Assembly: GCA_014192625.1 (NCBI GenBank)
Contig: BJHM01000017.1
Coordinates: 1 to 64,000, forward strand
From: Planctomycetota bacterium
GTDB lineage: Bacteria; Planctomycetota; UBA1135; UBA2386
DNA: 64,000 nt
Reading direction: 5' to 3'
Below, in pieces: positions 8,882-17,909 of this stretch. A program made the translations under genes and the position numbers. Each line of letters opens with the position of its first letter. Within the stretch, counting starts at the first letter, position 1. The notes beneath the pieces are model-generated. The model worked only from the letters and a program-made list of their open reading frames with translations, was not told the DNA's origin and did not search any database.

Positions 8882-10201
8882 TCAGCTACGCAGCGAGACG
8901 CCCATCTCGTCGAGCTTGGTCTTGATCTCGTTGAGCGAGGTCTGACCAAAGTTCGGGCACGCGAGCAGCTCGGCCTCGGTCTTGATGGCGAGGTCGCCGA
9001 TGGTCCTGACCTTTAGCAGGTCGACAATGCGGCGGCTGCGCACCGACAGGTCGAGTTCGGAGATTGGCCGACGCAACGGATCCGAGCTCTGCGGATCTGG
9101 CTGCTCTTCGGTGACAAACGTTGGCTCCGCTGGCTCGCCGAGTTCGCGGCTCATCAGCTCGTCCGAGGTCATGCCGAGGTGGAGTCCCTTGATCTTCAGG
9201 ATCTCCTTGATCTCGGTCAGTGACGTCTCGCCGAAGTTCTTGTAGCCGAGCAGTTCGGCCTCAGTCTTCTTCACAAGATCGCCCAGCGTGCGAATGTTCA
9301 TCTTCGCGAGGCAATTGCGGCTGCGGACCGACAGCTCGAAGTCGTTGATCGGGGTACGCATCAACTTGTTGCGCTTGTCGTCGCGGCGCTCTTGATCCTC
9401 GTCGTAGTACATGTTGAGCGCGGCGGCAGCGTCGCGGCGATACATGCGAGCGCGGGTGTTGTCCGGATCGGCTTGCAGCGCAAGGTCGAAACACTGCATC
9501 GCACGGCGGTAGTTGCCGATGTCCTCGTAGAGCACGCCGAGGTTGATCACGCACGATGAGTTGACTGGCGGCGACATCAGCGAGCGTTCGTACAACTCGC
9601 GGGCCTCTTCGTCCTCACCGCGGAGATCGACGTTGATCGCCAAACGGAACAGCGCCTGCTTATGGTTGGGCTCGAGACCGAGCGCTTGGTCGTAGCATGC
9701 GATCGCGCCTTCGCCGTCATGCAGCAATTCGCGGATCCGGCCTTCACCGTAGTGCCTGTCGGCTTCGGTAAGGATGCTCTTGTAGAGCTCAAACTCGGTC
9801 CGCAAGAACTCGGCATCGCCACGCGTCTCGGCGGCAAGTAGCCACGTGAGAGCTTGGCGAGGGTCGGTGCTGCGTTGGGTCAGCACTTGCCGCGCATCGT
9901 CGATTCGGCCGAGTGCGCCATAGCTACGGCCAATGCAGTCGGCGATTGCCGGATTGCTCTTGGCTGCAGTGAGGCCGCGCACGGCTTCTTCGTGATTGCC
10001 GAGTGCCCACAGCACAAGGTGTCGCGGCAGGCCCTCCGCTGCTGGGCTCGAAAGCCAGTCGCGGATGTGATCCACAGCGCGGATCGACCGGAAAACTTCG
10101 TTCCTGAAATGATCGAGTGTCCCGTAGGTTAGGTCGCCACTGAGTAGCTCCTTCGGGTTGATAAAATCGATCGATTCTTCGGTCGCAATCGTATCAGTCA
10201 T
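8882..10201 (-). CDS. TPR protein with two RNA polymerase alpha C-terminal domains
   Basis: The 439-aa product has an N-terminal acidic segment, about five TPR-like helical hairpins (residues 60-270), and then two complete RpoA alpha-CTD modules (about 284-345 and 379-439) joined by an acidic linker. There is no alpha N-terminal assembly domain, so it is not RpoA. Module 1 keeps most of the E. coli DNA-contact set: Arg265 and Asn268-Cys269 (in VRSRNC), Gly296 and Ser299; Lys298 is Thr. Module 2 keeps the Arg, Gly and Ser but has Arg-Ile in place of Asn-Cys. It probably contacts DNA, activators or RNA polymerase, but this is inferred. The ATG at 10201 is chosen because AGGAA precedes it; in-frame starts at 10225 (ATG) and 10234 (GTG) lack this. 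Confidence 0.92.
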   Translation of the reverse strand: MTDTIATEESIDFINPKELLSGDLTYGTLDHFRNEVFRSIRAVDHIRDWLSSPAAEGLPRHLVLWALGNHEEAVRGLTAAKSNPAIADCIGRSYGALGRIDDARQVLTQRSTDPRQALTWLLAAETRGDAEFLRTEFELYKSILTEADRHYGEGRIRELLHDGEGAIACYDQALGLEPNHKQALFRLAINVDLRGEDEEARELYERSLMSPPVNSSCVINLGVLYEDIGNYRRAMQCFDLALQADPDNTRARMYRRDAAAALNMYYDEDQERRDDKRNKLMRTPINDFELSVRSRNCLAKMNIRTLGDLVKKTEAELLGYKNFGETSLTEIKEILKIKGLHLGMTSDELMSRELGEPAEPTFVTEEQPDPQSSDPLRRPISELDLSVRSRRIVDLLKVRTIGDLAIKTEAELLACPNFGQTSLNEIKTKLDEMGVSLRS

Positions 10202-10207
10202 CGCAGA

Positions 10208-10212
10208 TTCCT
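10208..10212 (-). promoter_or_regulatory. Shine-Dalgarno that decides the alpha-CTD/TPR start
   Basis: AGGAA on the minus strand, six bases before the ATG at 10201. The two upstream in-frame starts have no comparable site, so the internal ATG is preferred. Confidence 0.55.
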
Positions 10213-10314
10213 GACGGACAGCCATCGCAGTCACCGGCCGGAAGTCGGCGGTGTTGCGGGGCAGCTTCGGCTAGAAAAACGGTTGGGTAGATTAGAGGTC
10301 TCTACTGCCTGCGG

Positions 10315-11613
10315 TCAAGAACGCTGGTGCCCGATGCTGATTCGTTCTGCAGATATTCTCGCGTAGACCTTGGTTAAATCGTCCGCCATGGCAGAAAAAC
10401 CGCGGGCTCGCGGTCGAGCAGCGGCCGCCATCCGGCGAACCAGACTTCGGTCGGCCGCGAGGGAACGGATTGCCACGGCCCACGCCGCAACGTCGCCCGG
10501 CGGCAGGACCAGGCCTTCTTGGCCGTCGGTCACAGCATCCTGAAGGCCGCCGATTCGGCTGACCACCACCGGTCGCGCAGCCGAAAGCGCCTCGCGCACC
10601 GTGAGACCAAACGCCTCCTGCCACAGGGCGGGGGCGCAGACCACATCCACGGGCGCAAGCAACCGCGGCAGGTCTTGCGTCGAGTAGGGGCCGTGGTAAT
10701 GAATCGCGTCGCCTGGCTGCAATTGTTGAAAGCAGCGCAGCAGGAAGCGGTCGTCGCCGTGATACGAGACCGCGTTGCCGTGGATCGCCAACGAAACCGT
10801 GCCCGGCGCCTGCTTGCGGACCGCCTCGATCAAGATGTGCAGGCCCTTGCTTGGCAGGATGGTGCCGAAGTAAGCCAGTCGCAGGGGGCCCGGGCCGCAC
10901 GGCGGCGGGGCGAGCTGTTCGAGGGCGGTCGTGTCGACACCGTTTTCGACCACGGTGAATCGCTCCGCCGACACTCCCAACGCCAAAAATGGTGGAATCG
11001 CGCGCGCCGACGGGACCACTAGGCAGTCCGCCTTGGCGATCGTCACGCGCGCCCGTTCGTGAATCCGCGCCGCGCTGGCGATGCCTTGTGGGATGTCGAG
11101 CCAATGCGGGTAGGTATGATGCAGGCACTCGCCGCAGCGGTTGGCTTCGACGCGCTCGCAGACCACTTCGTGTGCGTGCCACATCTGGCCGCGCGGACAC
11201 ATGAGCCAGTAGTCGTGCAGTGTCATGACCACTGGCAGTCCTGCGGCGTGCAGCTCGTCGATCGAATCCGTCGACATGCCGGTGAGGTGATGCACGTGCG
11301 CTACATCAAAGTGCTCACCCATCGCGCGTCGCTCGGCGAGGAAGCGCCGCAGGGATAACGCCATCGGCTCGCATTGGTAAATCGATTCCAGGCTCGCGAT
11401 GCCCTGCCAGCGGTATGCCACGCGCGTGATGGTTGGATTGCCGCTGCGCTCGACGAAGAACTCACCCTGCGCGCGATCCGGCGCAGCGGTGCGCGCATAG
11501 ATATGAACGTGGTGACCGGCAGCCGCGAGTGCGCGCGATAGGCCCTCAACATGTTGCTCAACACCGCCGACACTTTCGGGTGGCAGGCCATGGCACAAAA
11601 GCAGTATGCGCAT
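10315..11613 (-). CDS. GT4-family glycosyltransferase
   Basis: This is a GT-B fold retaining glycosyltransferase of 432 aa that transfers a sugar from a nucleotide donor. The acceptor is unknown. The N-terminal MRILLLCHGLPPESVGGVEQHV is the typical start with the Gly-Gly loop. The C-terminal E-x7-E donor site is EAFGLTVREA, followed by the conserved PVV and IGG segments. An ATG seven codons upstream (11634) is possible, but homologues normally begin at MRILLL. It probably acts on surface polysaccharide or glycoconjugates; a lipid-linked sugar transferase lies at 53425. Confidence 0.92.
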   Translation of the reverse strand: MRILLLCHGLPPESVGGVEQHVEGLSRALAAAGHHVHIYARTAAPDRAQGEFFVERSGNPTITRVAYRWQGIASLESIYQCEPMALSLRRFLAERRAMGEHFDVAHVHHLTGMSTDSIDELHAAGLPVVMTLHDYWLMCPRGQMWHAHEVVCERVEANRCGECLHHTYPHWLDIPQGIASAARIHERARVTIAKADCLVVPSARAIPPFLALGVSAERFTVVENGVDTTALEQLAPPPCGPGPLRLAYFGTILPSKGLHILIEAVRKQAPGTVSLAIHGNAVSYHGDDRFLLRCFQQLQPGDAIHYHGPYSTQDLPRLLAPVDVVCAPALWQEAFGLTVREALSAARPVVVSRIGGLQDAVTDGQEGLVLPPGDVAAWAVAIRSLAADRSLVRRMAAAARPRARGFSAMADDLTKVYARISAERISIGHQRS

Positions 11614-11831
11614 TACAGCCACCACCATCGGCATTGAGTGGGGCAGGACGCAAGCGTGGTGATGCGGCCGTAAAGAAAAGATCGTCGCCGCAGCGTTGTT
11701 TCTTTTCGGCCGCGCGATAGTTTCACAAGCCGGTTAGGTTTGCTGCGAGTGCGAGTTGGTCAGACTCGCGCTTGTGGCTGTGCAAAACAATTCACAGTTG
11801 GCGGTGGGCCGGAAACAAAGCCGGTTTACCT

Positions 11832-11839
11832 GGGGGGTG
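11832..11839 (+). promoter_or_regulatory. G-rich ribosome binding site before TTG start of murA
   Basis: GGGGGGTG lies four bases before the TTG at 11844. It supports a TTG start and discounts the in-frame upstream start at 11772, which would add 24 residues not seen in MurA proteins. Confidence 0.5.
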
Positions 11840-11843
11840 TTCC

Positions 11844-13115
11844 TTGGATCGGATCCGAATCCGTGGTGGCCGCGGTCTTGGCGGCACTGTTCAAGTCTCA
11901 GGTAGCAAGAATGGCGCACTGCCCATTCTGGCTGCCACGTTGTTGATCGACGGACCTGTGGTTCTCCACAATGTTCCGCGTCTCACCGACATCCTAAATT
12001 TGCTGCGCATCCTTGAGCGTCTCGGCGTGCACCATGAGTGGCGCGGCCAAAGCACGCTGGTGGTTGAGGCGCGCGACAAGACGCTCTATCAGGCGCCTTA
12101 TGATCTGGTTCGCACGATGCGTGCGAGCTTCCTCGTGCTTGGCCCGTTGTGGGCGCGGCGGGGAGTAGCGCAGGTCAGTTATCCGGGCGGTTGCGTGTTT
12201 GGCCACCGGCCTGTGGATCTCCATATCAAAGGTCTGCGCGATCTTGGCGGCCAGATCGAGATGACCAACGGTTACGTCACCATCTCGGGCAAACCGAAGG
12301 GCAACGTGCTGTTTCTCGGTGGCAACATGGGGTCGACGGTGCTTGGCACTGCCAACGTGCTGATGGCGGCGACGCTCGCCGAGGGCACCACGTATCTGGA
12401 GTCTGCAGCGATGGAGCCAGAGATCGAAGATCTCTGCAACTTCCTCAATAAGTGCGGCGCGCAAATTTCTGGTATCGGCAGTCACTTGCTGACAATCGAG
12501 GGTGTCCAGAATCTGACCGGCTGTGAGTGGTCGATGATTCCTGACCGCATCGAGGCTGGCACGTTTCTTACTGGCGCAATCATCACCAACAGTGATGTGC
12601 GGGTCGAAGGCGCCAATCCGATGCACCTGCTTGCGGTCATTGATCGTTTGCAGGCTGCCGGTGCGCGCTTCGAACTCGGCAAGACCTACATCCGCAATCT
12701 GCCGACACCGACCGGCCAATTGAAGGCCGTCGACGTGACGACGATGCCCTACCCGGGCTTCCCGACGGATTTGCAGGCGCAGTTCATGACTTTGATGGCG
12801 AAGGCGGACGGGGTCTCGGTCATCACGGAGAAGATTTATCCGGAGCGTTTCATCCACGCATCAGAACTGCAGCGACTCGGTGCGCGCATTCGTCGCGAGG
12901 GACCGAGCGCGATTGTCGAGGGCACCCAAGAATTGCACGGTGCTCAGGTGATGGCGAGCGACCTGCGCGCTTCGGCGAGTTTGGTGCTCGCTGGCCTTAT
13001 CGCGCGCGGTCATACAGATGTGCAGCGCGTGTATCACATCGACCGCGGTTACGAACGCATCGAACAAAAACTGCAGTGCATCGGCGCTGACATCGAGCGC
13101 ATCAGCGACGGCTGA
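11844..13115 (+). CDS. murA: UDP-N-acetylglucosamine 1-carboxyvinyltransferase MurA
   Basis: MurA catalyses the first committed step of peptidoglycan synthesis, moving enolpyruvate from PEP to UDP-GlcNAc in the cytosol. The 423-aa protein has the family N-terminus (IRGGRGLGGTVQVSGSKNGA) with the catalytic Lys in SGSKN. The reactive cysteine that fosfomycin alkylates is Cys117, in YPGGCVFGHRP. The C-terminal DLRASASLVLAGL is also conserved. The start is TTG with a G-rich site upstream. The gene shows that this lineage retains the entry step to a murein wall. Confidence 0.95.
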   Translation: MDRIRIRGGRGLGGTVQVSGSKNGALPILAATLLIDGPVVLHNVPRLTDILNLLRILERLGVHHEWRGQSTLVVEARDKTLYQAPYDLVRTMRASFLVLGPLWARRGVAQVSYPGGCVFGHRPVDLHIKGLRDLGGQIEMTNGYVTISGKPKGNVLFLGGNMGSTVLGTANVLMAATLAEGTTYLESAAMEPEIEDLCNFLNKCGAQISGIGSHLLTIEGVQNLTGCEWSMIPDRIEAGTFLTGAIITNSDVRVEGANPMHLLAVIDRLQAAGARFELGKTYIRNLPTPTGQLKAVDVTTMPYPGFPTDLQAQFMTLMAKADGVSVITEKIYPERFIHASELQRLGARIRREGPSAIVEGTQELHGAQVMASDLRASASLVLAGLIARGHTDVQRVYHIDRGYERIEQKLQCIGADIERISDG

Positions 13116-13149
13116 TGGCTCGCGCCAAACGCAAATGGCAGCGCGTGGC

Positions 13150-13237
13150 GTGCGCGTGATGTGCGCGTGATGTGCGCGTGGCGTGCGCGTGATGTGCGCG
13201 TGGCGTGCGCGTGATGTGCGCGTGATGTGCGCGTGAT
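13150..13237. repeat. 11-bp minisatellite, 8 copies in two variants
   Basis: Eight contiguous 11-base units that are either GTGCGCGTGAT or GTGCGCGTGGC, in the order A A B A B A A A, with no other substitutions. The array fills the gap between the 3' ends of murA and a convergent small gene. Confidence 0.95.
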
Positions 13238-13262
13238 GTGCGGTTACTCCGCTGGCTAGCAG

Positions 13263-13637
13263 TTATTCAAGGGACGCGCTGACGCGCCAGGAGTAGCGGC
13301 CGATTTCGGTGCCGGATCGTTTGGCGGTGATCACGATTGTGCGCGTGCCTTGCTCAAACTTGGCGGAAAGCGAGATGCTGCCTTCGGGGCTTGAGAGGCT
13401 TGCCGAGTCCGTGTGGCTTGCGCCGAGTGGGTCGATGGACAGCACCGCGGTGCTCGAGCCGAGCTTGCACTTGAAGTCAAAGCCCTTGCCGTTGGATGGC
13501 GTGCGAGGCTCCACCGACAAGCCTTGTCCTTGCGACCGCTCCATCGCCGCTGCTGCCCTTGCCGGTTCACTGGTGTTTAGCCATGCGGGGAGCAGGGTGA
13601 CGAGGCAAGCAGTCCAAATGGTAAAGCAGGATCGCAT
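13263..13637 (-). CDS. Small exported protein of unknown function
   Basis: The 124-aa product has an N-terminal hydrophobic segment (FTIWTACLVTLLPAWL) followed by an AxA-like cleavage region, so it is probably exported. The rest is Ser/Thr-rich and predicted to be mostly beta strand (repeats such as STAVLSIDPLG, GSISLSAKFEQG and TRTIVITAK), suggesting a small beta-sandwich. I recognise no family. It converges on murA and follows the lipoprotein gene on the same strand. Confidence 0.7.
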   Translation of the reverse strand: MRSCFTIWTACLVTLLPAWLNTSEPARAAAAMERSQGQGLSVEPRTPSNGKGFDFKCKLGSSTAVLSIDPLGASHTDSASLSSPEGSISLSAKFEQGTRTIVITAKRSGTEIGRYSWRVSASLE

Positions 13638-13753
13638 GTGAGAGGCCTTGGTGTTCGTGCAGTTGTTGTCGGGATGCGTCGGTGAGTCTGAGTCGGTTGC
13701 GTCGGAATCGTTGCCGCCTTGAGACGTTGAATGGGGGCGCTAGCTATGCCGCA

Positions 13754-14329
13754 TTAGTCAGGAATGTTGCGGTGGATTATCGGCGGCAACTCCGCGGCCT
13801 TGCGTCGCGCCTCGCTCTCGGCGTCGGCTTTACGGTCGGCCTCCAGCGATTCTTCGTCGAGGTATTCCGCAGTGCAGGTGATGCGCCAACCCCACCCCGA
13901 CTGCACGTGGACGCCACGGGTGCTGGTGCGCAACTCGTCGGAGTAGAAAGTTCCTTCCGCAATCGGCCGCGTCGACGGGAAGATGCAGACGCATCGCTGG
14001 CTGCAGACGACATGGCCATTGGCATCAAGCACATCGAGTGCGACGAAGGCGCGCGAGACCGGTCGGCCAGTGTTGTTTTGGTAGTGCCAGCGGCATTTCA
14101 CGTAGGTGTTACCTGGGTAGCCCTCGAGTTCGAGCTGCCGGACCGTCACTTGGCCATGCCCCGGGAACTCAAACTTCTGCGGCACGCGTACGCTGTCCGC
14201 AAAGCGATGCTGCTCAACTTCAAGCTCGCGCATCGCCACCTTCAGTTCGGGGTAGGCGCTCATGGAGTCGTTGGGAATGTTGCACGCTGCAGCGAACAGG
14301 CTCAAAACGGCGATCGGGATGCGGGGCAT
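13754..14329 (-). CDS. Putative lipoprotein of unknown function
   Basis: The 191-aa product has a short signal peptide ending in the lipobox-like LFAAAC (Cys16), so it is probably lipid-anchored. The central part (residues 40-150) alternates beta strands with paired cysteines (VVCSQRCVCIF) and resembles a DUF1425/YcfL-type or FxLYD-like domain (YVKCRWHYQNNTGRPVS). That resemblance is weak. The C-terminus is a charged helix rich in Ala, Glu and Arg. It is divergent from ffh across a 157-base gap. Confidence 0.75.
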   Translation of the reverse strand: MPRIPIAVLSLFAAACNIPNDSMSAYPELKVAMRELEVEQHRFADSVRVPQKFEFPGHGQVTVRQLELEGYPGNTYVKCRWHYQNNTGRPVSRAFVALDVLDANGHVVCSQRCVCIFPSTRPIAEGTFYSDELRTSTRGVHVQSGWGWRITCTAEYLDEESLEADRKADAESEARRKAAELPPIIHRNIPD

Positions 14330-14486
14330 TGAACTTGGTGGCAGGTTGGGGGATTGAGGGCGTAGCGGTCCTTTAAGCTACCGCATCTTCCGATCGCGAG
14401 CTTGACCCTGCATCGGTAGACCAACATCTTCCACGCTTCCCGCGCCGCGCCGCTTCGGCGCAGCGGGCCAAAGCTCGAGAGGACAG

Positions 14487-15923
14487 ATGTTCGATTCCCT
14501 AGCCAATGCCCTTGGCTCTGCCTACCGCTCAATCGTTGGTCAGAAGGTGCTAACCGAGAAAAATGTCGACGAAGGCATTCGCTCAGTCCGTCAAGCGTTG
14601 CTCGAAGCGGACGTCAACTTCCAAGTCGCCAAGGAGTTCATCGCCGACGTCAAGCAGCGCGCGCTTGGTCAAGATGTGCTCACGGCGGTCGATCCGGGCC
14701 AACAGTTCGTTAAGGTGTTTCACGACGCACTGACTGCGCTCCTTGGTGGCCAAACGACCGGCTTGCCGGTGACCGACAATCCGCCGCTCATCCTGATGAT
14801 GTGTGGTTTGCAGGGCAGCGGCAAAACGACTACCTGTGCAAAGCTCGCGCTGTGGTTGCGCAAGAACAAGAAGAAGAACCCGCTGCTCGTTGCTGCCGAC
14901 TTGCAGCGACCGGCTGCGGTGGAGCAGTTGCAAAGCCTTGGCAAGCAGCTCGGCATCGCGGTCTACGCGGAGCCGGTGACGGCGCGGCCACCCGAGGTGT
15001 GTCGTCGCGGCATCGAACACGCGCACAAGTTTCAGCACGATGTGGTGATTCTCGATACCGCGGGCCGCCTGCACATCGACGAACTGCTGATGCAGGAACT
15101 GCAAGAAGTGCAGGCGCGCTGCAAGCCGCACGGTGTGTTGCTTTTGTGCGACTCGATGCTTGGCCAGGACGCGGTCAACTCGGCGAAGGAGTTTCATAGT
15201 CGGCTGCCATTGCACGGCCTGATCCTTACCAAGGTCGATGGCGATGCGCGCGGTGGTGCGGCGCTGTCGATCGTCAAGGTGACCGGCCGGCCGATCCTGT
15301 TCGCAGGCACCGGCGAAAAGCCGGACGATCTCGAAGAGTTTGATCCGTCGCGCATGGCGGGTCGGATTCTTGGCATGGGTGACGTTGTTGGCCTGGTTGA
15401 AAAGGCGCAGTCCGTCATCGATGAAAAGGAAGCTGAGGCGCAGGCCAAGAAACTGCAGAAGGGCCAGTTCACGTTTGAGGACTTCCTCAGTCAGTTGAAC
15501 ATGATCCGCAAACTCGGCCCACTGAAGAAAGTTCTCGGCATGCTGCCCGGTGTGGGGCAGATGCTCAAAGACGTGGACCTAGATGACGCGCACTTCAAGC
15601 GCATCGAGGCGATCATTCTGTCGATGAGCCCGCGCGAGCGGCGCAATCCTGAGGTGATCGATACCCCGCGCAGGCGCCGGATCGCTCTGGGCTCGGGCAA
15701 CCAGCTCGAAGCGGTGCATGGCCTGATCAAGCAGTTTAAAATGATGCAGGACATGATGAAGAAGCTCGGCAAGGGCGGAGGCTTTGGGCCGGGCGGGATG
15801 GGCGATCTGGAAGGAATGCTCGGAATGGGGAAAAAAGGCGGCCCCCAAAGTGGCATGGGCGGGATGGGCGGGCGCGGCTTTCCAGGTGGGCGCGGCGGCT
15901 TCCCAGGCGGTCGCCGTTTCTGA
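14487..15923 (+). CDS. ffh: Signal recognition particle GTPase Ffh
   Basis: Ffh binds the SRP RNA and signal sequences and, with FtsY, targets ribosomes to the membrane. The 478-aa protein has the N domain (1-90), the G-domain P-loop GLQGSGKTT (about 107-115), the DTAGR motif near 191, TKVDGDARGG, and the methionine-rich M domain (about 325-430). The C-terminal 45 residues are an unusual run of Gly, Met, Pro and Phe. It is upstream of rpsP, as in many bacteria. No SRP RNA gene was recognised nearby. Confidence 0.96.
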   Translation: MFDSLANALGSAYRSIVGQKVLTEKNVDEGIRSVRQALLEADVNFQVAKEFIADVKQRALGQDVLTAVDPGQQFVKVFHDALTALLGGQTTGLPVTDNPPLILMMCGLQGSGKTTTCAKLALWLRKNKKKNPLLVAADLQRPAAVEQLQSLGKQLGIAVYAEPVTARPPEVCRRGIEHAHKFQHDVVILDTAGRLHIDELLMQELQEVQARCKPHGVLLLCDSMLGQDAVNSAKEFHSRLPLHGLILTKVDGDARGGAALSIVKVTGRPILFAGTGEKPDDLEEFDPSRMAGRILGMGDVVGLVEKAQSVIDEKEAEAQAKKLQKGQFTFEDFLSQLNMIRKLGPLKKVLGMLPGVGQMLKDVDLDDAHFKRIEAIILSMSPRERRNPEVIDTPRRRRIALGSGNQLEAVHGLIKQFKMMQDMMKKLGKGGGFGPGGMGDLEGMLGMGKKGGPQSGMGGMGGRGFPGGRGGFPGGRRF

Positions 15924-16079
15924 GCGTGGGCCACTCTGCTAAAATTGGTATAGAAAAAGGGCTGGCTTCTACTCGCCCTGTCTGCTTATCTGCTCCGCCC
16001 TTTCGCGCTGCAGGCGACCTGTTTCTGGTCGTAACAGTGTGATGATGGCGCCTAAACCGACGCACGGAGATCAGTTCCC

Positions 16080-16481
16080 TTGTCTGTCAAGCTTCGCCTA
16101 AAGAGGTTCGGTCGTCTGAACCACCCGACTTACCGAATCGTCGCAACCGATACTCGCTCGCCGCGTGATGGCCGCATCATCGAGGCCCTCGGCTACTACT
16201 TGCCGCTGATGCCGCGTGCGCAGGAGCAACTCAAGCTCAACGCAGAACGCATCAGTTACTGGCTCTCAGTTGGCGCGCAGCCATCAGAGACAGTTACGAG
16301 CATGATCAAGCGCACAGGCATTCCGATGCCGGTGCGTAAGGCTCGCGAACGCAAGAAAGGTACGGCGAAAGCCAAGCCTTGGACGCCGCCAAAGAAGAAG
16401 GTGCCGAGGCCGCGCAAACCCAAGCCCGTTGAGAAGGACGGCAAGGCCGGCAAGCGGGATATGACTAGAAAGAAGAAGTAA
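16080..16481 (+). CDS. rpsP: 30S ribosomal protein S16 with basic C-terminal tail
   Basis: The first 80 residues are a normal S16 (SVKLRLKRFGRLNHPTYRIV, then the DGRIIEALGYY segment). S16 binds 16S rRNA during early 30S assembly. At 133 aa it is longer than the usual 80-90: the last 45 residues are a lysine, arginine and proline-rich tail. The start is TTG, preceded by GGAG. It follows ffh by 156 bases. Confidence 0.93.
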   Translation: MSVKLRLKRFGRLNHPTYRIVATDTRSPRDGRIIEALGYYLPLMPRAQEQLKLNAERISYWLSVGAQPSETVTSMIKRTGIPMPVRKARERKKGTAKAKPWTPPKKKVPRPRKPKPVEKDGKAGKRDMTRKKK

Positions 16482-16567
16482 TTCTAGTCGTAGCGATAGC
16501 CCAGTCAGACCCGCGGCGCGGTAATTCTGCGCTGGTTCACGATCGTCACAGACCGTAGAGGCAAGCT

Positions 16568-17320
16568 TTGACAGCCAAGAAGAAGACCCGCAAGGACGCA
16601 TCATCAACCGCGGTAGCCGCGCCGCCGGACCTGCGTGAAGTGCTGCCGCAAAATGCTGCGAGCTGGGCTGCTGTGCTCCTCGAAGTGCGGGCGGTCCTCG
16701 CGGACCTTGCCGTGCCGACTGAGCCCAAGCGGGCAGATTTCATCGAGGCGATGCTGCACATTTATTTTGCAGATCACCTGCCTTGTGGGTTTGGCCAAGA
16801 AGCGCGCCGGCGCATCCTCACTACTTTTGTCGACCGCAACGAGTTCCGGGTCACCGAAGCTTTTGAGGTCGAAGACATGCTGAGCGATCTGCAGATTCCG
16901 AATCTGTTTGATCGTTGCTTGTGGGTGCGCGAGTCGGTTGCGCAGGTCTACAACGACCAGAATGGCGTCAAGCTCGATTTCTTGCTCGACGCAGGCATTG
17001 GCGACCGCGCCAACTTTTTCACGCGCACACCAGCGCTGCGCCCGCACGCCGCGTTGTTCATCAACAACCTGCTGACGATGGAGGAGCTGTGCTTCTCAGA
17101 CAAGTCGCTGGCGCGTGTGCAGCTACGGCTTGGCATGGATCCAAAGGATGCCGCAGCCAATGCGTTCGTCAGTGAGTTGCGCACGATCGTGAAGCCCTAC
17201 GGCCACTTGCCGCTCGAAGTTGGTGCGCACCTAGGCAAAGGCAAGCCCAACTTGTCGCACAACCTGTCGCCGGCGTGCTGCCTCGTGCGGCTCCTCCCGG
17301 CTACCAAGAAGCGGGGCTGA
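16568..17320 (+). CDS. Possible HhH-GPD (endonuclease III-like) protein
   Basis: The 250-aa product starts at TTG with a basic head. I see distant similarity to the endonuclease III superfamily. A segment DAGIGDRANFF (about 142) looks like the helix-hairpin-helix LPGVGxKTA, and SDKSLARVQLRLGM (about 177) looks like the catalytic-Asp segment VDTHVxRVxxRLG. The four-cysteine iron-sulfur cluster is absent; only a CC pair near the end remains. The catalytic Lys would be Arg, so it may lack lyase activity. It lies between rpsP and maf, with only four bases before maf. The family call is an inference. Confidence 0.6.
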   Translation: MTAKKKTRKDASSTAVAAPPDLREVLPQNAASWAAVLLEVRAVLADLAVPTEPKRADFIEAMLHIYFADHLPCGFGQEARRRILTTFVDRNEFRVTEAFEVEDMLSDLQIPNLFDRCLWVRESVAQVYNDQNGVKLDFLLDAGIGDRANFFTRTPALRPHAALFINNLLTMEELCFSDKSLARVQLRLGMDPKDAAANAFVSELRTIVKPYGHLPLEVGAHLGKGKPNLSHNLSPACCLVRLLPATKKRG

Positions 17321-17324
17321 TCTT

Positions 17325-17909
17325 TTGGGCGTTGAGCCCGCGCCGTGGCTTGCGCTCGCGTCGTCATCGCCCCGACGGTCCCATTTGCTAAAGCAAGCTG
17401 GGATTCCGTTCGTGCTTGCCGAACCTGGCCCCGAACCGGAAGGCCGCGGCTCACCGCGCGAACTTGCGCAACTCCGCGCCCGCAGTAAAGCGCTTGGTGC
17501 CGCGCAGGGCATTGGCTCGTCGTTGCCAGTGCTCGGTGTCGATACGGTGGTGGATGTCGGTGGTAAGGATTATGGCAAGCCGCACGACCGCAGTGCCGCC
17601 AACGCCATGCTCAAAGCGCTCGCCGGCAAACGGCATCAGGTGCATACGGCGCACTGCCTCGTCGACCCGCGCACGGGCGCGATGGTCGAAGAACTGGTCA
17701 CCGCGGACGTTGCTTGCGGCGTGCCCACTGCAAAGGAATTGACGCTCTACCTCGACAGCGGTGATTGGCGTGGCAAGGCTGGTGCCTACGGAATTCAGGA
17801 CGGGTCGCAATCGTTCATCACGATGCACGCTGGCGCATACGACACGGTGGTTGGTTTGCATGTCGAGGCCGTGCGTCGGCTGTTGCGCGCGCTGCTGGGA
17901 GCCACATGA
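17325..17909 (+). CDS. maf: Maf family nucleotide pyrophosphatase
   Basis: Maf proteins hydrolyse non-canonical or selected nucleoside triphosphates to monophosphates and can delay septation when overproduced. The 194-aa protein shows the N-terminal LASSSPRR motif, the conserved VLGVDTVVDV and the C-terminal DWRGKAGAYGIQ loop. The start is TTG, four bases after the previous stop. Its stop overlaps the next start by ATGA. Confidence 0.92.
   Translation: MGVEPAPWLALASSSPRRSHLLKQAGIPFVLAEPGPEPEGRGSPRELAQLRARSKALGAAQGIGSSLPVLGVDTVVDVGGKDYGKPHDRSAANAMLKALAGKRHQVHTAHCLVDPRTGAMVEELVTADVACGVPTAKELTLYLDSGDWRGKAGAYGIQDGSQSFITMHAGAYDTVVGLHVEAVRRLLRALLGAT

Noticed and set aside
11772-11843. Upstream extension of MurA by 24 residues
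   Set aside because: The extension has no MurA similarity and a G-rich site precedes the TTG at 11844.
13150-13237. CRISPR-like array
   Set aside because: Units are contiguous with no spacers, and no cas genes are near; it is a minisatellite.
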